Shown one piece after another: positions 8,303-16,833 of a DNA stretch of 62,523 nucleotides. The DNA comes from a virus. The position numbers and the translations under genes are program-made. Location of the stretch: the IMG/VR virus record IMGVR_UViG_3300027969_000104, positions 1 through 62,523 of that record; one strand, 5' to 3'. How positions within the stretch are numbered: the stretch's first letter is position 1; the number at the start of each line of letters is the position of its first letter. The notes beneath the pieces were generated by a model. That model did no database searches. It was not told the DNA's origin and worked only from the letters and a program-made list of their open reading frames with translations.

Positions 8303-11300
8303 ATGGCTGATGGTAATTTTGGTAATGTATCCGCAACAGGTAACATAGTAGCTGATGGCTACATTTCAGCAGCAGGAAATGTAACAGCAGCAAATTTATT
8401 GTTTGCTAGTCCAACTACTGCTAATATCAGTGTTGGTAATATTGGCTTATACAATAATTTAAATATGGTAGGCTCATTATCCACTAGCGGTAATGTCTTG
8501 GCAGATAGAATAACAGGTAATCTTGTCACAGCAAACCAACCTAACATTACTAGCGTAGGTACATTATCTAGCCTGGCAGTAACAGGTAATGCTACTTCTG
8601 GCAATGTATTAACATCAGGTATTATTAGCTCAACAGGCAATGCTACACATAGCAATGTAACAGCAGGAATTGTTTCCGCAAATGCTGTGTTAGCAAATAC
8701 AATAACATTTAACAGCCCAACTACCTCCAATATTGATGTTGGTAATCTTGCGTTATACAGTAATTTAAATATGACTGGCTCTATATCATCTGCTGGAAAT
8801 ATCACTGGCGCTAGATTAATTGGTAATTTATTCACAGCAAATCAACCTAATATTACTAGTATCGGCACATTAACCAGTTTATCAGTAAGTGGTAATGCTA
8901 CAGTCGGTAATGTATTAACATCAGGCATTGTTAGCTCAGCTGGTAACGCCACACATGGCAATGTAGCAGCAGGAATTATCTCCGCAAATGCCATACTAGC
9001 CAATACCATAACATTTAATAGTCCAACTACTGCCAATATTGATGTTGGCAATCTTGCGATATACAGTAATTTAAATATGACTGGCTCAATGTCTGCCGGT
9101 GGAAATATTAGAGGCAACTATTTTCTAGGAAATGGTTACTATTTGACAGGTATAAGTGGTGTAGCAAGTAACTATGGAAATAGTAATGTAGCAGCTTATT
9201 TGCCTACATATACAGGTAATTTAACAGCAAATATTATATCAACAACTGGTAATATAACTGGAAGTTACATTCTAGGCAATGGAAGTCAATTAACTGGCAT
9301 TACTTCTAGCTATGGAAATGCCAATACTGCTAATTTCTTAGCAAATTTCGGTTCCAACACAATTAGTACCACAGGATCAATCAGCGCCGGCGATGTTACT
9401 TTAAATAATCTTTACTCTCCTAATTATTTCGCTAATGCTGTAGCGTTCGCTAATGCTACCGGTTATATTACTACTTCTAGTTTATTCAAGTATAATTCCG
9501 GAACAGAAGTTCTTACAGTAGGCACTGTATCTGCTACAGGCAATATAACTGCTAATTATTTCGTTGGTAATGGAAGTCAATTAACTGATCTTCCAACCGG
9601 TTATTCAAATGCTGATGTTTCTACATATCTGGCAAATAGCAATGTAGTAATTTCAACAACTGGTAATATTACCGGAAGTTATATTCTAGGTAATGGAAGT
9701 CAATTAACTGGTATTGCCGCAAGTTATGGCAACGCCAATGTTGTTGCTAACTTGGCTGCATTAGGATCAAACCCAATCAGCACCACGGGCAATATCACAG
9801 CAGGCAATATCAGCACAGGCGTGATCACACTCACAAACGGTGCAACAATTCAAGACACTGTGGGTGACGCAGTGGCATTTGGTTCGGGTGCTGGACTAAC
9901 CAATCAAGGCCTGGTTGCAGTAGCCATTGGCAACTCGGCTGGTAATGTCAATCAAGGTAATATATCAGTGGCCATTGGTTATCAAGCTGGTAATACCAGT
10001 CAAGGTGACCAATCAGTAGCAATCGGTGATAGTGCTGGTAAAACCACACAAGGTGAATCGTCGGTGGCTGTGGGCCAAGGAGCTGGACAAACCACACAAG
10101 GTGGCTCGGCAATAGCAATTGGTTTTGGGGCTGGTGCAGCCACACAAGGAACCTCGGCAATAGCATTTGGAAGACTTGCTGGTCAAACCACACAAGGCAT
10201 CTCGGCCGTGGCCGTTGGTGATGGAGCCGGGCAAGACACACAGGGTCAATACGCAGTGGCCATTGGCTACGGAGCCGGCAACTCCAATCAAGCCAACAAC
10301 TCAATCATATTGAACGCCACAGGATCAGTCCTGGAGCAAACCACTGTCAACACATTCACAGTGAAACCAGTGCGACAAGCCAACACAGCAAATGCCATGT
10401 ATTATGATGCATCTACTGGTGAGATCACATATGACACGGCTGGTGGCGGCGGCAACACAGGCAATGTAACATTCAATGATATTAATATCATTGGTACAGG
10501 AAACTTAAAACTACAACCAGATTCTGCTAACGCTAGTGCTTATTTGGATATCTTTTTAACCGGAGGTCCAGACATTCACATTGCTGGCAACGGCGAAACT
10601 GTTATTCTTGGGACTGATGACTTTGCAAATGTCACTGTCAATATTGATGGTAATGTGTCTATACAATCCGGTGATGCCAATGGCACACATACTTGGAACT
10701 TTGACACTACTGGTAACTTGTCCTTGCCATTGAATAGTGTTGTCTATGAAACCAACATTCCGGACGGCGGACTTAGTGGCAGTGCCATTGCTTTAAAACC
10801 AACAGGTGGAACAAATGCTGATCAACAACTATTAATTTATCCAACCACTAATGATGCCAATCACCTACACTTGACTTCGGGCAACTTATACAGCACCGAA
10901 TTGTTCTTTGGCAATGATAACTTATATGTTAAGTTAGCAAATACAGGTAATGTTGTTATCAATAGTAATAATGGTATTGGCAATAGTGCTCAATGGACAT
11001 TTGATACCACTGGTAACTTGACCACGCCAGGTGGCATGATCATCAACGGCAACACCAACACGATAGGCACACAGACAGCATTGTTACAAGCCGCTAATGA
11101 TCTACCCTTATCATTTATAGCATCTGGTGCCAACGGGTCAGTAACATCATTCTGGGCAGAAGATTTTGCCAACTTGATGACCAGCAACATAGCGGCCATA
11201 TACACGCCGTTGCAAAACACGCAGACCGTGCGTATTGTCACTGGTAGCAATGGCGGCAATATAGCCATCTACGACTTTGACGATCAAGGAATGTTTACTG

Positions 11301-12058
11301 CGGCTGCTGTTTGCGCTACTGGCAACGTGTACGCCGGCAATGTCGCAGCCTCTGGCAATGTATCCGGCGTTTATATTTTAGGTAACGGCAGTGGATTAAC
11401 TAGTTTACCAGCTCCAGTCGTTACACAAGATATTACCTCCAACGGTGCTATGAGTATAATGACGTATGATGGTAACATAAAATATGTAAACAATGCTACT
11501 ATTGAACCATCCTCCGGCAACATCGCTGGTGGCAATATCAGTGCTAGTGGCAATATCACAGGTAGCAATATTCTGTTTGGATCTGGTATTGTGAGTGGTA
11601 CTGGCAACATAAATGGTAACATTGGTACGTTTACTACCCATAACGGAACAACATTTAGTGCCTCTGGCAATATTACTGGTGGAAATATTAGTGCTAGTGG
11701 CAATATCTCAGGCAACACAAACGGTTTTGCAATCGGTTACTTGAGTATTCCACAAGTTGCGGCAGGTAACGCAACACTAGCTCTAACTGATGCAGGTAAA
11801 CATTACTACTCAACATCAGCAGGTGACTTTACATTAACTATTCCAACTAATGCTAACGTAGCATTTGATACTGGTACAGCAATAAGTATTGTTGTTCAAT
11901 CTGTAGGCAACATATTAGTTAATGCGGCATCAGGTGTAACATTGTATATGGCAGGCAACTCAACTGCTGGTAACAGAGTTGTAAGTACCTACGGTATGGC
12001 AACATTAATGAAAGTTGCAAGTGACACTTGGTTCATTAACGGTACAGGAGTAGCATAA
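8303..12058 (+). CDS. Long tail fibre with tandem repeats and YadA-head-like module
   Basis: 1251 residues. Residues ~30-270 contain a 102-residue unit repeated in tandem (two full copies and part of a third). Residues ~275-500 carry GNGSQLTGI modules. Residues ~525-665 contain eight 16-residue repeats of the type SVAIGYQAGNTSQG, matching the left-handed beta-roll of trimeric YadA-like adhesin heads. The C-terminus contains LALTDAGKHYYST and TLMKVASDTWFINGTG, a cap domain seen in other phage fibres. A trimeric receptor-binding fibre is inferred. Base composition jumps inside the gene near 9775 (32 GC in 60 bases at 9781-9840 against 17 in 60 at 9181-9240), a sign of module exchange. It has a good AAGGAG ribosome-binding site and overlaps the next gene as TAATG. 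Confidence 0.85.
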   Translation: MADGNFGNVSATGNIVADGYISAAGNVTAANLLFASPTTANISVGNIGLYNNLNMVGSLSTSGNVLADRITGNLVTANQPNITSVGTLSSLAVTGNATSGNVLTSGIISSTGNATHSNVTAGIVSANAVLANTITFNSPTTSNIDVGNLALYSNLNMTGSISSAGNITGARLIGNLFTANQPNITSIGTLTSLSVSGNATVGNVLTSGIVSSAGNATHGNVAAGIISANAILANTITFNSPTTANIDVGNLAIYSNLNMTGSMSAGGNIRGNYFLGNGYYLTGISGVASNYGNSNVAAYLPTYTGNLTANIISTTGNITGSYILGNGSQLTGITSSYGNANTANFLANFGSNTISTTGSISAGDVTLNNLYSPNYFANAVAFANATGYITTSSLFKYNSGTEVLTVGTVSATGNITANYFVGNGSQLTDLPTGYSNADVSTYLANSNVVISTTGNITGSYILGNGSQLTGIAASYGNANVVANLAALGSNPISTTGNITAGNISTGVITLTNGATIQDTVGDAVAFGSGAGLTNQGLVAVAIGNSAGNVNQGNISVAIGYQAGNTSQGDQSVAIGDSAGKTTQGESSVAVGQGAGQTTQGGSAIAIGFGAGAATQGTSAIAFGRLAGQTTQGISAVAVGDGAGQDTQGQYAVAIGYGAGNSNQANNSIILNATGSVLEQTTVNTFTVKPVRQANTANAMYYDASTGEITYDTAGGGGNTGNVTFNDINIIGTGNLKLQPDSANASAYLDIFLTGGPDIHIAGNGETVILGTDDFANVTVNIDGNVSIQSGDANGTHTWNFDTTGNLSLPLNSVVYETNIPDGGLSGSAIALKPTGGTNADQQLLIYPTTNDANHLHLTSGNLYSTELFFGNDNLYVKLANTGNVVINSNNGIGNSAQWTFDTTGNLTTPGGMIINGNTNTIGTQTALLQAANDLPLSFIASGANGSVTSFWAEDFANLMTSNIAAIYTPLQNTQTVRIVTGSNGGNIAIYDFDDQGMFTAAAVCATGNVYAGNVAASGNVSGVYILGNGSGLTSLPAPVVTQDITSNGAMSIMTYDGNIKYVNNATIEPSSGNIAGGNISASGNITGSNILFGSGIVSGTGNINGNIGTFTTHNGTTFSASGNITGGNISASGNISGNTNGFAIGYLSIPQVAAGNATLALTDAGKHYYSTSAGDFTLTIPTNANVAFDTGTAISIVVQSVGNILVNAASGVTLYMAGNSTAGNRVVSTYGMATLMKVASDTWFINGTGVA
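8399..9110 (+). repeat. 306-bp tandem repeat inside the fibre gene
   Basis: The segment around TTATACAATAATTTAAATATG at 8447 recurs at 8753 and 9059, a spacing of exactly 306 bp (102 codons). Copies run roughly 8399-8704 and 8705-9010, with part of a third to about 9110. The repeats differ mainly at third codon positions. Confidence 0.8.
9880..10300 (+). repeat. Eight 48-bp (16-residue) YadA-head-like repeats
   Basis: The translated units GLVAVAIGNSAGNVNQ, GNISVAIGYQAGNTSQ, GDQSVAIGDSAGKTTQ and five more are in register, with conserved A-I/V-G and A-G. This stretch is much more GC-rich than the flanks (39 GC in 60 bases at 10201-10260). Confidence 0.85.
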
Positions 12059-12798
12059 TGAGTGGCGCAATAATGGCCGTAATGTCTAACACTCCATCAC
12101 GGGTAAGTTATACTGCTCTTGCTGGTAGCCTACAGTTTAACGGAAGCAATCAGTATCTTAGTATAACTCCCGGCGCCGCACTAGGCACCGGTGCTTACAC
12201 TATAGAAGGTTGGTGTTACAACAACGGTACATATGCTAATCAAGCCGCATTGGTTGCCACAGATCAATCAGGTGCTCTAAGCCTATTCAACACTGACGCA
12301 CAGTCATTTACACTAGACAAATACGGTGGTGGTGGTGCAAGAACTTATACTTTTCCCAGTAACACCTTGCAAGTCAATAAGTGGCAGTATATCATACTCA
12401 ATCGCAATGCTAGTACACAGGTAGAAACTATGTGGGTGGGTACTTTTGTCAATACTAGTGCTTATGTAACTTGTAACCGTGCTACCGGTGCCGCAGGCGG
12501 AACCAGTATCAGCGGCGGAACACAGGTAAACAATCTTGATTACACAGGTGTTTGTAACTGGATAGGCAGATTCTACGGTGGCTATTGGCCTGGTTTTATT
12601 ACCAACCTTAGAATCACTGTTGGAACAGCTGTGTATAACAGCACTAGTAGCACAGTCATAGCACCTTCAGCACCGTTAGCAAGTTTGGCTAATACCAAAT
12701 ATCTGATGTTGGGTGCGGTAGTTACTGCAGACACCTCAGGTACACAAACTGTGACTAACAACGGCACAGTGACACAAATTGCAACTAAACCGTTCTAA
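12058..12798 (+). CDS. LamG/concanavalin-like lectin domain virion protein
   Basis: 246 residues. SLQFNGSNQYLSITPGAALG near residue 25, YTIEGWCYNNGTY, a central NKWQYIILNR and FITNLRITVGTAVY near the end form the standard sequence of the jelly-roll LamG/concanavalin A-like fold that binds glycans. It overlaps the fibre stop by one base (TAATG), implying translational coupling, and is followed by a strong terminator, so it is the last gene of the fibre operon. Like the YadA-head-like part of the fibre, it is GC-richer than the genome around it, consistent with acquisition together with that module. Probably a fibre tip or receptor-binding accessory; role inferred. Confidence 0.75.
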   Translation: MSGAIMAVMSNTPSRVSYTALAGSLQFNGSNQYLSITPGAALGTGAYTIEGWCYNNGTYANQAALVATDQSGALSLFNTDAQSFTLDKYGGGGARTYTFPSNTLQVNKWQYIILNRNASTQVETMWVGTFVNTSAYVTCNRATGAAGGTSISGGTQVNNLDYTGVCNWIGRFYGGYWPGFITNLRITVGTAVYNSTSSTVIAPSAPLASLANTKYLMLGAVVTADTSGTQTVTNNGTVTQIATKPF

Positions 12799-12803
12799 AA
12801 ATT

Positions 12804-12830
12804 AAAAAGCACCGTTTGGTGCTTTTTTTT
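12804..12830 (+). terminator. Rho-independent terminator of the fibre operon
   Basis: AAAAAGCACC and GGTGCTTTTT form a 10-bp stem around GTTT, with the T run continuing to 12830. It lies 6 nt after the lectin-domain gene. It also shows that an in-frame ATG at 12816 cannot be the start of the next gene. Confidence 0.9.
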
Positions 12831-12874
12831 ACAGTTCTCACCCGGCCAACCGAAACGTGTGCCAAGCTAATTCT

Positions 12875-12882
12875 TATAAATA
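12875..12882 (+). promoter_or_regulatory. Exact late promoter TATAAATA 5 nt before a start codon
   Basis: TATAAATA is followed by TTTAC and ATG (12888). With the box at -13 to -6, the predicted first transcribed base is the A of the ATG. No ribosome-binding site can fit in the message, so a leaderless mRNA is predicted. Confidence 0.65.
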
Positions 12883-12887
12883 TTTAC

Positions 12888-13565
12888 ATGAAAATTACTG
12901 AAATCCTCAACGAATTTAAAACATACCATGGCTCTTCACGAATGTTTGATAAATTTTCACTGGATAAAGTACTAAGCGGAGAAGGGAATGTAAGCTACGG
13001 ATACGGAATATATGTAGCAGGCAATCCGGGAACAGGCAAACATTATGCCATGGTAGCGCATGAAGCAAATAAAGCTAGAATATTTGATAAAAAATCTCAA
13101 ATAAGTGCCATCAAACACAAGTTAGCAAGAGTTTCATATCGCGGACAAATATCAATAAGTCCACAGGAACGACAAGAATTAATTAAAACTCAAAAAATTC
13201 TAGAAAAAGAAGTTATTGATTTTGAAAAAGGTCTTGGAAAAAAGTTTTATGAATTAAATGTAAATGATGATATTGTTCCATATTTGTTTGATTTAGATAA
13301 AAAATTATCAGAACAAACACCTCAAGTAAAAAAATCATTAGTGAAACTAGGTGTTGATTTATCTCAATCAATCACTGGATTTAGATTATTAAAACAAATG
13401 GAAGAACAAAATGATGTTAAAACAACATCTGAACAACTCCATGCTGCTGGAATATCTGGAACAAAATATTTTGATCGCGGAAGTCGTGATTCATCAAGTA
13501 GTACATTTAACTACGTGATATTTGATCCTGCAAATATTACAATAACAAAAGTTATTGAATTATAG
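12888..13565 (+). CDS. Probable ADP-ribosyltransferase (ART-PolyVal-like)
   Basis: 225 residues from the ATG at 12888, chosen because the upstream in-frame ATG lies inside the terminator. Motifs match ADP-ribosyltransferases of the polyvalent-protein type: YHGSSRMFDKF at 13-23 (conserved His), GEGNVSYGYGIYVA at 31-44 (conserved Tyr), YELNVNDD...LDKKLSEQ at 121-143, GISGTKYFDRGSR at 188-200 and NYVIFDP at 208-214. In related domains the SEQ-type element carries the catalytic acidic residue. Residues ~60-115 are a helical insertion. T4 modifies host RNA polymerase with ARTs (Alt, ModA, ModB); this protein is of a different type, and its target is unknown. It is driven by a late box, so it may be packaged in the virion. 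It ends overlapping the convergent HNH gene by 14 bases. Confidence 0.7.
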   Translation: MKITEILNEFKTYHGSSRMFDKFSLDKVLSGEGNVSYGYGIYVAGNPGTGKHYAMVAHEANKARIFDKKSQISAIKHKLARVSYRGQISISPQERQELIKTQKILEKEVIDFEKGLGKKFYELNVNDDIVPYLFDLDKKLSEQTPQVKKSLVKLGVDLSQSITGFRLLKQMEEQNDVKTTSEQLHAAGISGTKYFDRGSRDSSSSTFNYVIFDPANITITKVIEL

Positions 13566-14361
13566 CCTTTTTACAGTTATCACCGTGCCAACGAGCGTAC
13601 CCGTTCACTGCTACATGTTGATCACAATGTGGGCATAGTTTCTTTTCACGCTTGCTACCCCTAACTGCGTCTGCTTTCTTTTGTTTTGTTTCTTCTGATT
13701 GCTTACGTCCAGTTGCTTTCTCAGACATTTTAGCAATCGTTTCTGCTGAATGTGACTTGCCGTAATTTGGATTACCTTCACCTGAATACATTTTACTTCT
13801 TTCTAATTTGTATTCTTCGCTATATGGCTTTCTTTCAATCCCATCATTCTTTCTTTTTATCCAAGCTGCTTTTTGTTTTTCTTTTTCATGCACAGGTTGT
13901 TTTCTTCCAGTAATTTTCTTACTATGCTCTTCTTTTTGTTCAGCAGTCCGACTAATTCCGTAATTAGGATTACCTTCTCCTTTCATTGACTCACTTTGTA
14001 ATCTTGCCCGCTCAGCTCTTACACCAGCAAGTCTACGAGATGAAAAATATCGTTTACCTTCTTGTCTTGTGTTTACCATGCTACGCATTTCATATGCTTT
14101 AAGCACTTTAAAGTATGCTTGTTTATTATCTTTATGTATCTTCGTTAATAGATAATGTACTAACTCATGTTCCCTATCAGTTAAGTGGGTTATATTTTCT
14201 ATGGCATCACTGTCACCAATTATCCAACCACTCGGACCTTTTCTTTTGCGAATTGAGTAAAATGACTCAGGGATAATATGATGTTTTTCAGTATATCCTT
14301 CAATTACCCGAGTTTGTCCTCGTTTACAGATGTTGTTGTACCATTTTGTGTATTTGTTCAT
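13552..14361 (-). CDS. HNH homing endonuclease with NUMOD3 repeats
   Basis: 269 residues from the ATG at 14361. A longer frame runs to 14481, but that extension covers a terminator and a promoter-like box. EKHHIIPESF near residue 25 is the HNH-type catalytic core (His-His pair). Two GEGNPNYGxSxxxE segments near residues 130 and 200 are NUMOD3 DNA-binding elements, and the C-terminus has a CPHC...HGDNC zinc-finger-like cluster. Free-standing endonucleases of this type spread by cutting phage genomes that lack them. It sits just downstream of the capsid gene and its terminator, a classic landing site in T4-like genomes, with its own late-box-like element. Confidence 0.85.
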   Translation of the reverse strand: MNKYTKWYNNICKRGQTRVIEGYTEKHHIIPESFYSIRKRKGPSGWIIGDSDAIENITHLTDREHELVHYLLTKIHKDNKQAYFKVLKAYEMRSMVNTRQEGKRYFSSRRLAGVRAERARLQSESMKGEGNPNYGISRTAEQKEEHSKKITGRKQPVHEKEKQKAAWIKRKNDGIERKPYSEEYKLERSKMYSGEGNPNYGKSHSAETIAKMSEKATGRKQSEETKQKKADAVRGSKREKKLCPHCDQHVAVNGYARWHGDNCKKAIIQ

Positions 14362-14366
14362 GTGTT

Positions 14367-14374
14367 TATTTATG
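14367..14374 (-). promoter_or_regulatory. Late box variant CATAAATA 5 nt before the HNH gene start
   Basis: The minus strand reads CATAAATA, then AACAC, then ATG at 14361. No Shine-Dalgarno sequence is present. The geometry is identical to that at 12875 on the other strand. Confidence 0.5.
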
Positions 14375-14413
14375 TTTGTTAATTCAATAGTAACATTTTT
14401 ATAAACAACAGTC

Positions 14414-14440
14414 AACAAAAAAGACACATTTCTGTGTCTT
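14414..14440 (-). terminator. Rho-independent terminator after the major capsid gene
   Basis: The minus strand has AAGACACA, a GAAA tetraloop, then TGTGTCTT running into T6. It lies about 65 nt downstream of the gp23 stop and ends the head operon before the endonuclease gene. Confidence 0.85.
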
Positions 14441-14506
14441 CCTTGTCTTCCCATCCCTAGGAAATTTTTTCTGTATAACAATTTCTTGCTGTACAGAATC
14501 TTTCTT

Positions 14507-15703
14507 TTAGCTAAAGCTGAGATTTTGGACCGCTATCTCGCCTACATAATCGGCAGCGTTACCAAAACTCGAGGCCGTGTTAGTGAGCTCCACAAACCCG
14601 TACCTTGTCATAAATGATACGACTGGTTCGAATGTGCTTGGATCCAACACAACGCCAGAACTCATCAGAGGAATGTATGGGCAATAGAACGCAGCGGCAT
14701 CAGCCTCTGACGAACCTTTGTAACCAACTAGAACTGATTGTGTATCTGGAGCATAGCTGTTTACGAATACACGTAATGAACCGTTTAGTGTACCGACAAA
14801 CTTAGTGTTTGTAGGTGCTTCAAAAGTTCCTTCTGTTGTACGAGCAAAAGCTGATGTTGTTGCAGATTGCAGTACTGTTAATGCAGCACTTGAAACAACG
14901 GCCCAGTTACCAGCGCCACGACGAGTACGTTGGGCGATTAGGTTGGCAACACGGTTGATCAGAACGGCTAATGCAGCGTGTTCATCACCAACGAATGTAG
15001 CAGTACCTGATACTGTAGCTTGGTTGTATGTGTACTCTGTAGCAGCCAATGAGCTTAACGATAAGAGGATCTCTTGATCGATTTCAGCTGTGATTTCTTG
15101 AGCTAAAGCAGCCATAATTTCTGCTTCAACGTCAATACCGTGCATAGCTTGGGCGTCTTGTGCTGATTCAAATGTCCAACGAGCTTGTAACTTACGTGTC
15201 TTTGCTTCGACGGCTTGTTTCAAGATTTGGATACTGATTTGCTTACCGCCAGTACCTTCCATAGTAGCAGTATTGTTACCGGTATAAGCGGTAGCAGTAG
15301 TAGTACCTTGTGGAACTGTTGAGTATGCTGTAGCGATGGTGAATGGGCTTAAAGCTTCTTGACCAGCTGTTACACTTGTAGCGGCTAAGCTATTGTCAGT
15401 CAATGACTGAGCATAACGTACACGTAGAGTATGGATCTGGGATACAGGTCCTGTCATTGGTTGTACACCAACCAACTCGTTAGCGATAACGGTTGGCATT
15501 ACACGTCGGATAACTGGCAGAATTACACGGTTTAATGTAGCAATGTTGCCTGACGCGGTTGAACCCGATGTTGCATTTTCTTTCAAATACTTACGGGTGT
15601 TTTCTAGGATTACAGACATTGAGCTACGCTTTGAGCCGCCTAGGCCTTCTAGCAATGCATCTTTTGTCTCGCCCCAACGGCTTTCTAATAACGCTTGTGA
15701 CAT
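14507..15703 (-). CDS. 23: Major capsid protein gp23
   Basis: 398 residues. The N-terminus (MSQALLESRWGETKDALLEG) and RVILPVIRRVMPTVIANELV, followed by VQPMTGPVSQIHTLRVRY, are the conserved gp23 signature of T4-like phages. The C-terminal part SSGVVLDPSTFEPVVSFMTR also fits. The T4 protein has 521 residues, so this one is short, probably lacking the insertion domain. The gp21 protease cuts after (L/I)xE; LKE at residues 40-42, just before NATSGSTASGN, is the best candidate site. AAGGAGAC precedes the ATG. The gene follows gp22 in the same direction by 20 nt, as in T4, and is closed by a strong terminator. Confidence 0.95.
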   Translation of the reverse strand: MSQALLESRWGETKDALLEGLGGSKRSSMSVILENTRKYLKENATSGSTASGNIATLNRVILPVIRRVMPTVIANELVGVQPMTGPVSQIHTLRVRYAQSLTDNSLAATSVTAGQEALSPFTIATAYSTVPQGTTTATAYTGNNTATMEGTGGKQISIQILKQAVEAKTRKLQARWTFESAQDAQAMHGIDVEAEIMAALAQEITAEIDQEILLSLSSLAATEYTYNQATVSGTATFVGDEHAALAVLINRVANLIAQRTRRGAGNWAVVSSAALTVLQSATTSAFARTTEGTFEAPTNTKFVGTLNGSLRVFVNSYAPDTQSVLVGYKGSSEADAAAFYCPYIPLMSSGVVLDPSTFEPVVSFMTRYGFVELTNTASSFGNAADYVGEIAVQNLSFS

Positions 15704-15723
15704 TTAAGTCTCCTTTTTTCTTT

Positions 15724-16833
15724 TTACAGCCCTGCCAACCGCTTAAGATCAATGACGTTACTTTCGGTATCGTCTTCTTGTTCTTGGACACGGGCAGATT
15801 TATCGCCAGTTGCTTCGGTTAATGTTTCTGTAAAGACTTTTTTAGCTTTCACAGAGCGATTTTCTAAAACTGCTGGTAGATACTTTTCAAAAGCACCTTT
15901 CAAACGTGGAGTTTGAACGCTTTCAAGTAAATTACGCATTACTTCTGCTTTCTCTTCATTTAGAGGAGATAACAATTCTTCCATTGTACGGTTACGTACA
16001 TTAGATTCTTTTAGGATGCGTACTTCACGTTCTTTGGATTCGACTAAGACAGTTGCTTTCTTAGCGAATTTGATGGCTTCAGCAATTTTTTGATCTTTGT
16101 AAGCAATCATATCGTGCAGTTTACGGACTTCAGCTTTCTCATTGAGGTGAGTAGCTCCGAATTCTGTACTATATGCTTCAAAAATACGACGACCAAAATT
16201 GTTCTCACGAGCAATTTGGATGTCTTCTTTCAATTGGCTGAGTTCAGACTTAAGATGCTTGGATACGGCTTGTGACATTTTTTGTGCAGATTCTTTTACG
16301 AAACGGCTTTTTAGTGATTCTAATTGGCCACGTGCATTTTGAACCAGGCGAACCTTAGTTTCAACTACATCACGTTTATCTTCTTGGAATTCACGAATTT
16401 CACGAGCTAACGCATGAACGATAAAACCTTCTAACTTTTGAAGGCCCTCATTATGTGTTTTACGATCTCGACGCAATTCGCCAATTTCTTCTGCTAATTT
16501 AGATACCATGAAGTTGTTAAACTTGTTTGTATCTTCTTTAATTTTGCGTTGGAATTTGACACGATCTTCAGCAAGTGCGGCTTTTTCGGCCTTAATTTGC
16601 TGAACTTCTGCGACAAGACTTTCTGTTACCATGCGATCTAAGGCTTCCACCATCACTGATTTGTCATGCTCGTAGCGTTGAGCAAACTCTTCTCGGAGTT
16701 CTGCTCGTGCTTGTTCTTTGGCTTCAACAATCTTGGCTTCCCAAGCTTCATTGATTTCAGCTCTTGCTTCCTCAGTAACAAACTCGCTATCTAGTAACGG
16801 TTTCAATGCGTCTAGCATATTATTTTCCTTCAA
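15724..16833 (-). CDS. 22: Prohead core scaffolding protein gp22
   Basis: 369 residues, almost entirely charged helix and coiled coil (for example KAALAEDRVKFQRKIKEDTN and GELRRDRKTHNEGLQ). MLDALKPLLDSEFVTEEARA at residues 6-25 is the typical gp22 start. Near residues 285-320, MEELLSPLNEEKAEVMRNLL and LKGAFEKYLPAVLE match the conserved C-terminal region. It forms the core on which gp23 assembles and is then cut by gp21. It is longer than T4 gp22 (269). The start overlaps the stop of the gp21 gene by 14 bases, and the ribosome-binding site AAGGAAAA lies within that gene. A later in-frame ATG (MLDALK) could be the true start. Confidence 0.9.
   Translation of the reverse strand: MKENNMLDALKPLLDSEFVTEEARAEINEAWEAKIVEAKEQARAELREEFAQRYEHDKSVMVEALDRMVTESLVAEVQQIKAEKAALAEDRVKFQRKIKEDTNKFNNFMVSKLAEEIGELRRDRKTHNEGLQKLEGFIVHALAREIREFQEDKRDVVETKVRLVQNARGQLESLKSRFVKESAQKMSQAVSKHLKSELSQLKEDIQIARENNFGRRIFEAYSTEFGATHLNEKAEVRKLHDMIAYKDQKIAEAIKFAKKATVLVESKEREVRILKESNVRNRTMEELLSPLNEEKAEVMRNLLESVQTPRLKGAFEKYLPAVLENRSVKAKKVFTETLTEATGDKSARVQEQEDDTESNVIDLKRLAGL

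Noticed and set aside
9948-10304. Minus-strand open frames opposite the YadA-like repeats
   Set aside because: They arise from the GC-rich in-frame repeats; composition and lack of signals argue against coding.
12816-12887. Upstream ATG for the ADP-ribosyltransferase gene
   Set aside because: It falls inside the stem of the fibre operon terminator and upstream of the TATAAATA box; the family motif begins after the ATG at 12888.
14362-14481. N-terminal extension of the HNH endonuclease
   Set aside because: It covers the gp23 terminator and the late-box-like element; the residues do not resemble the family.
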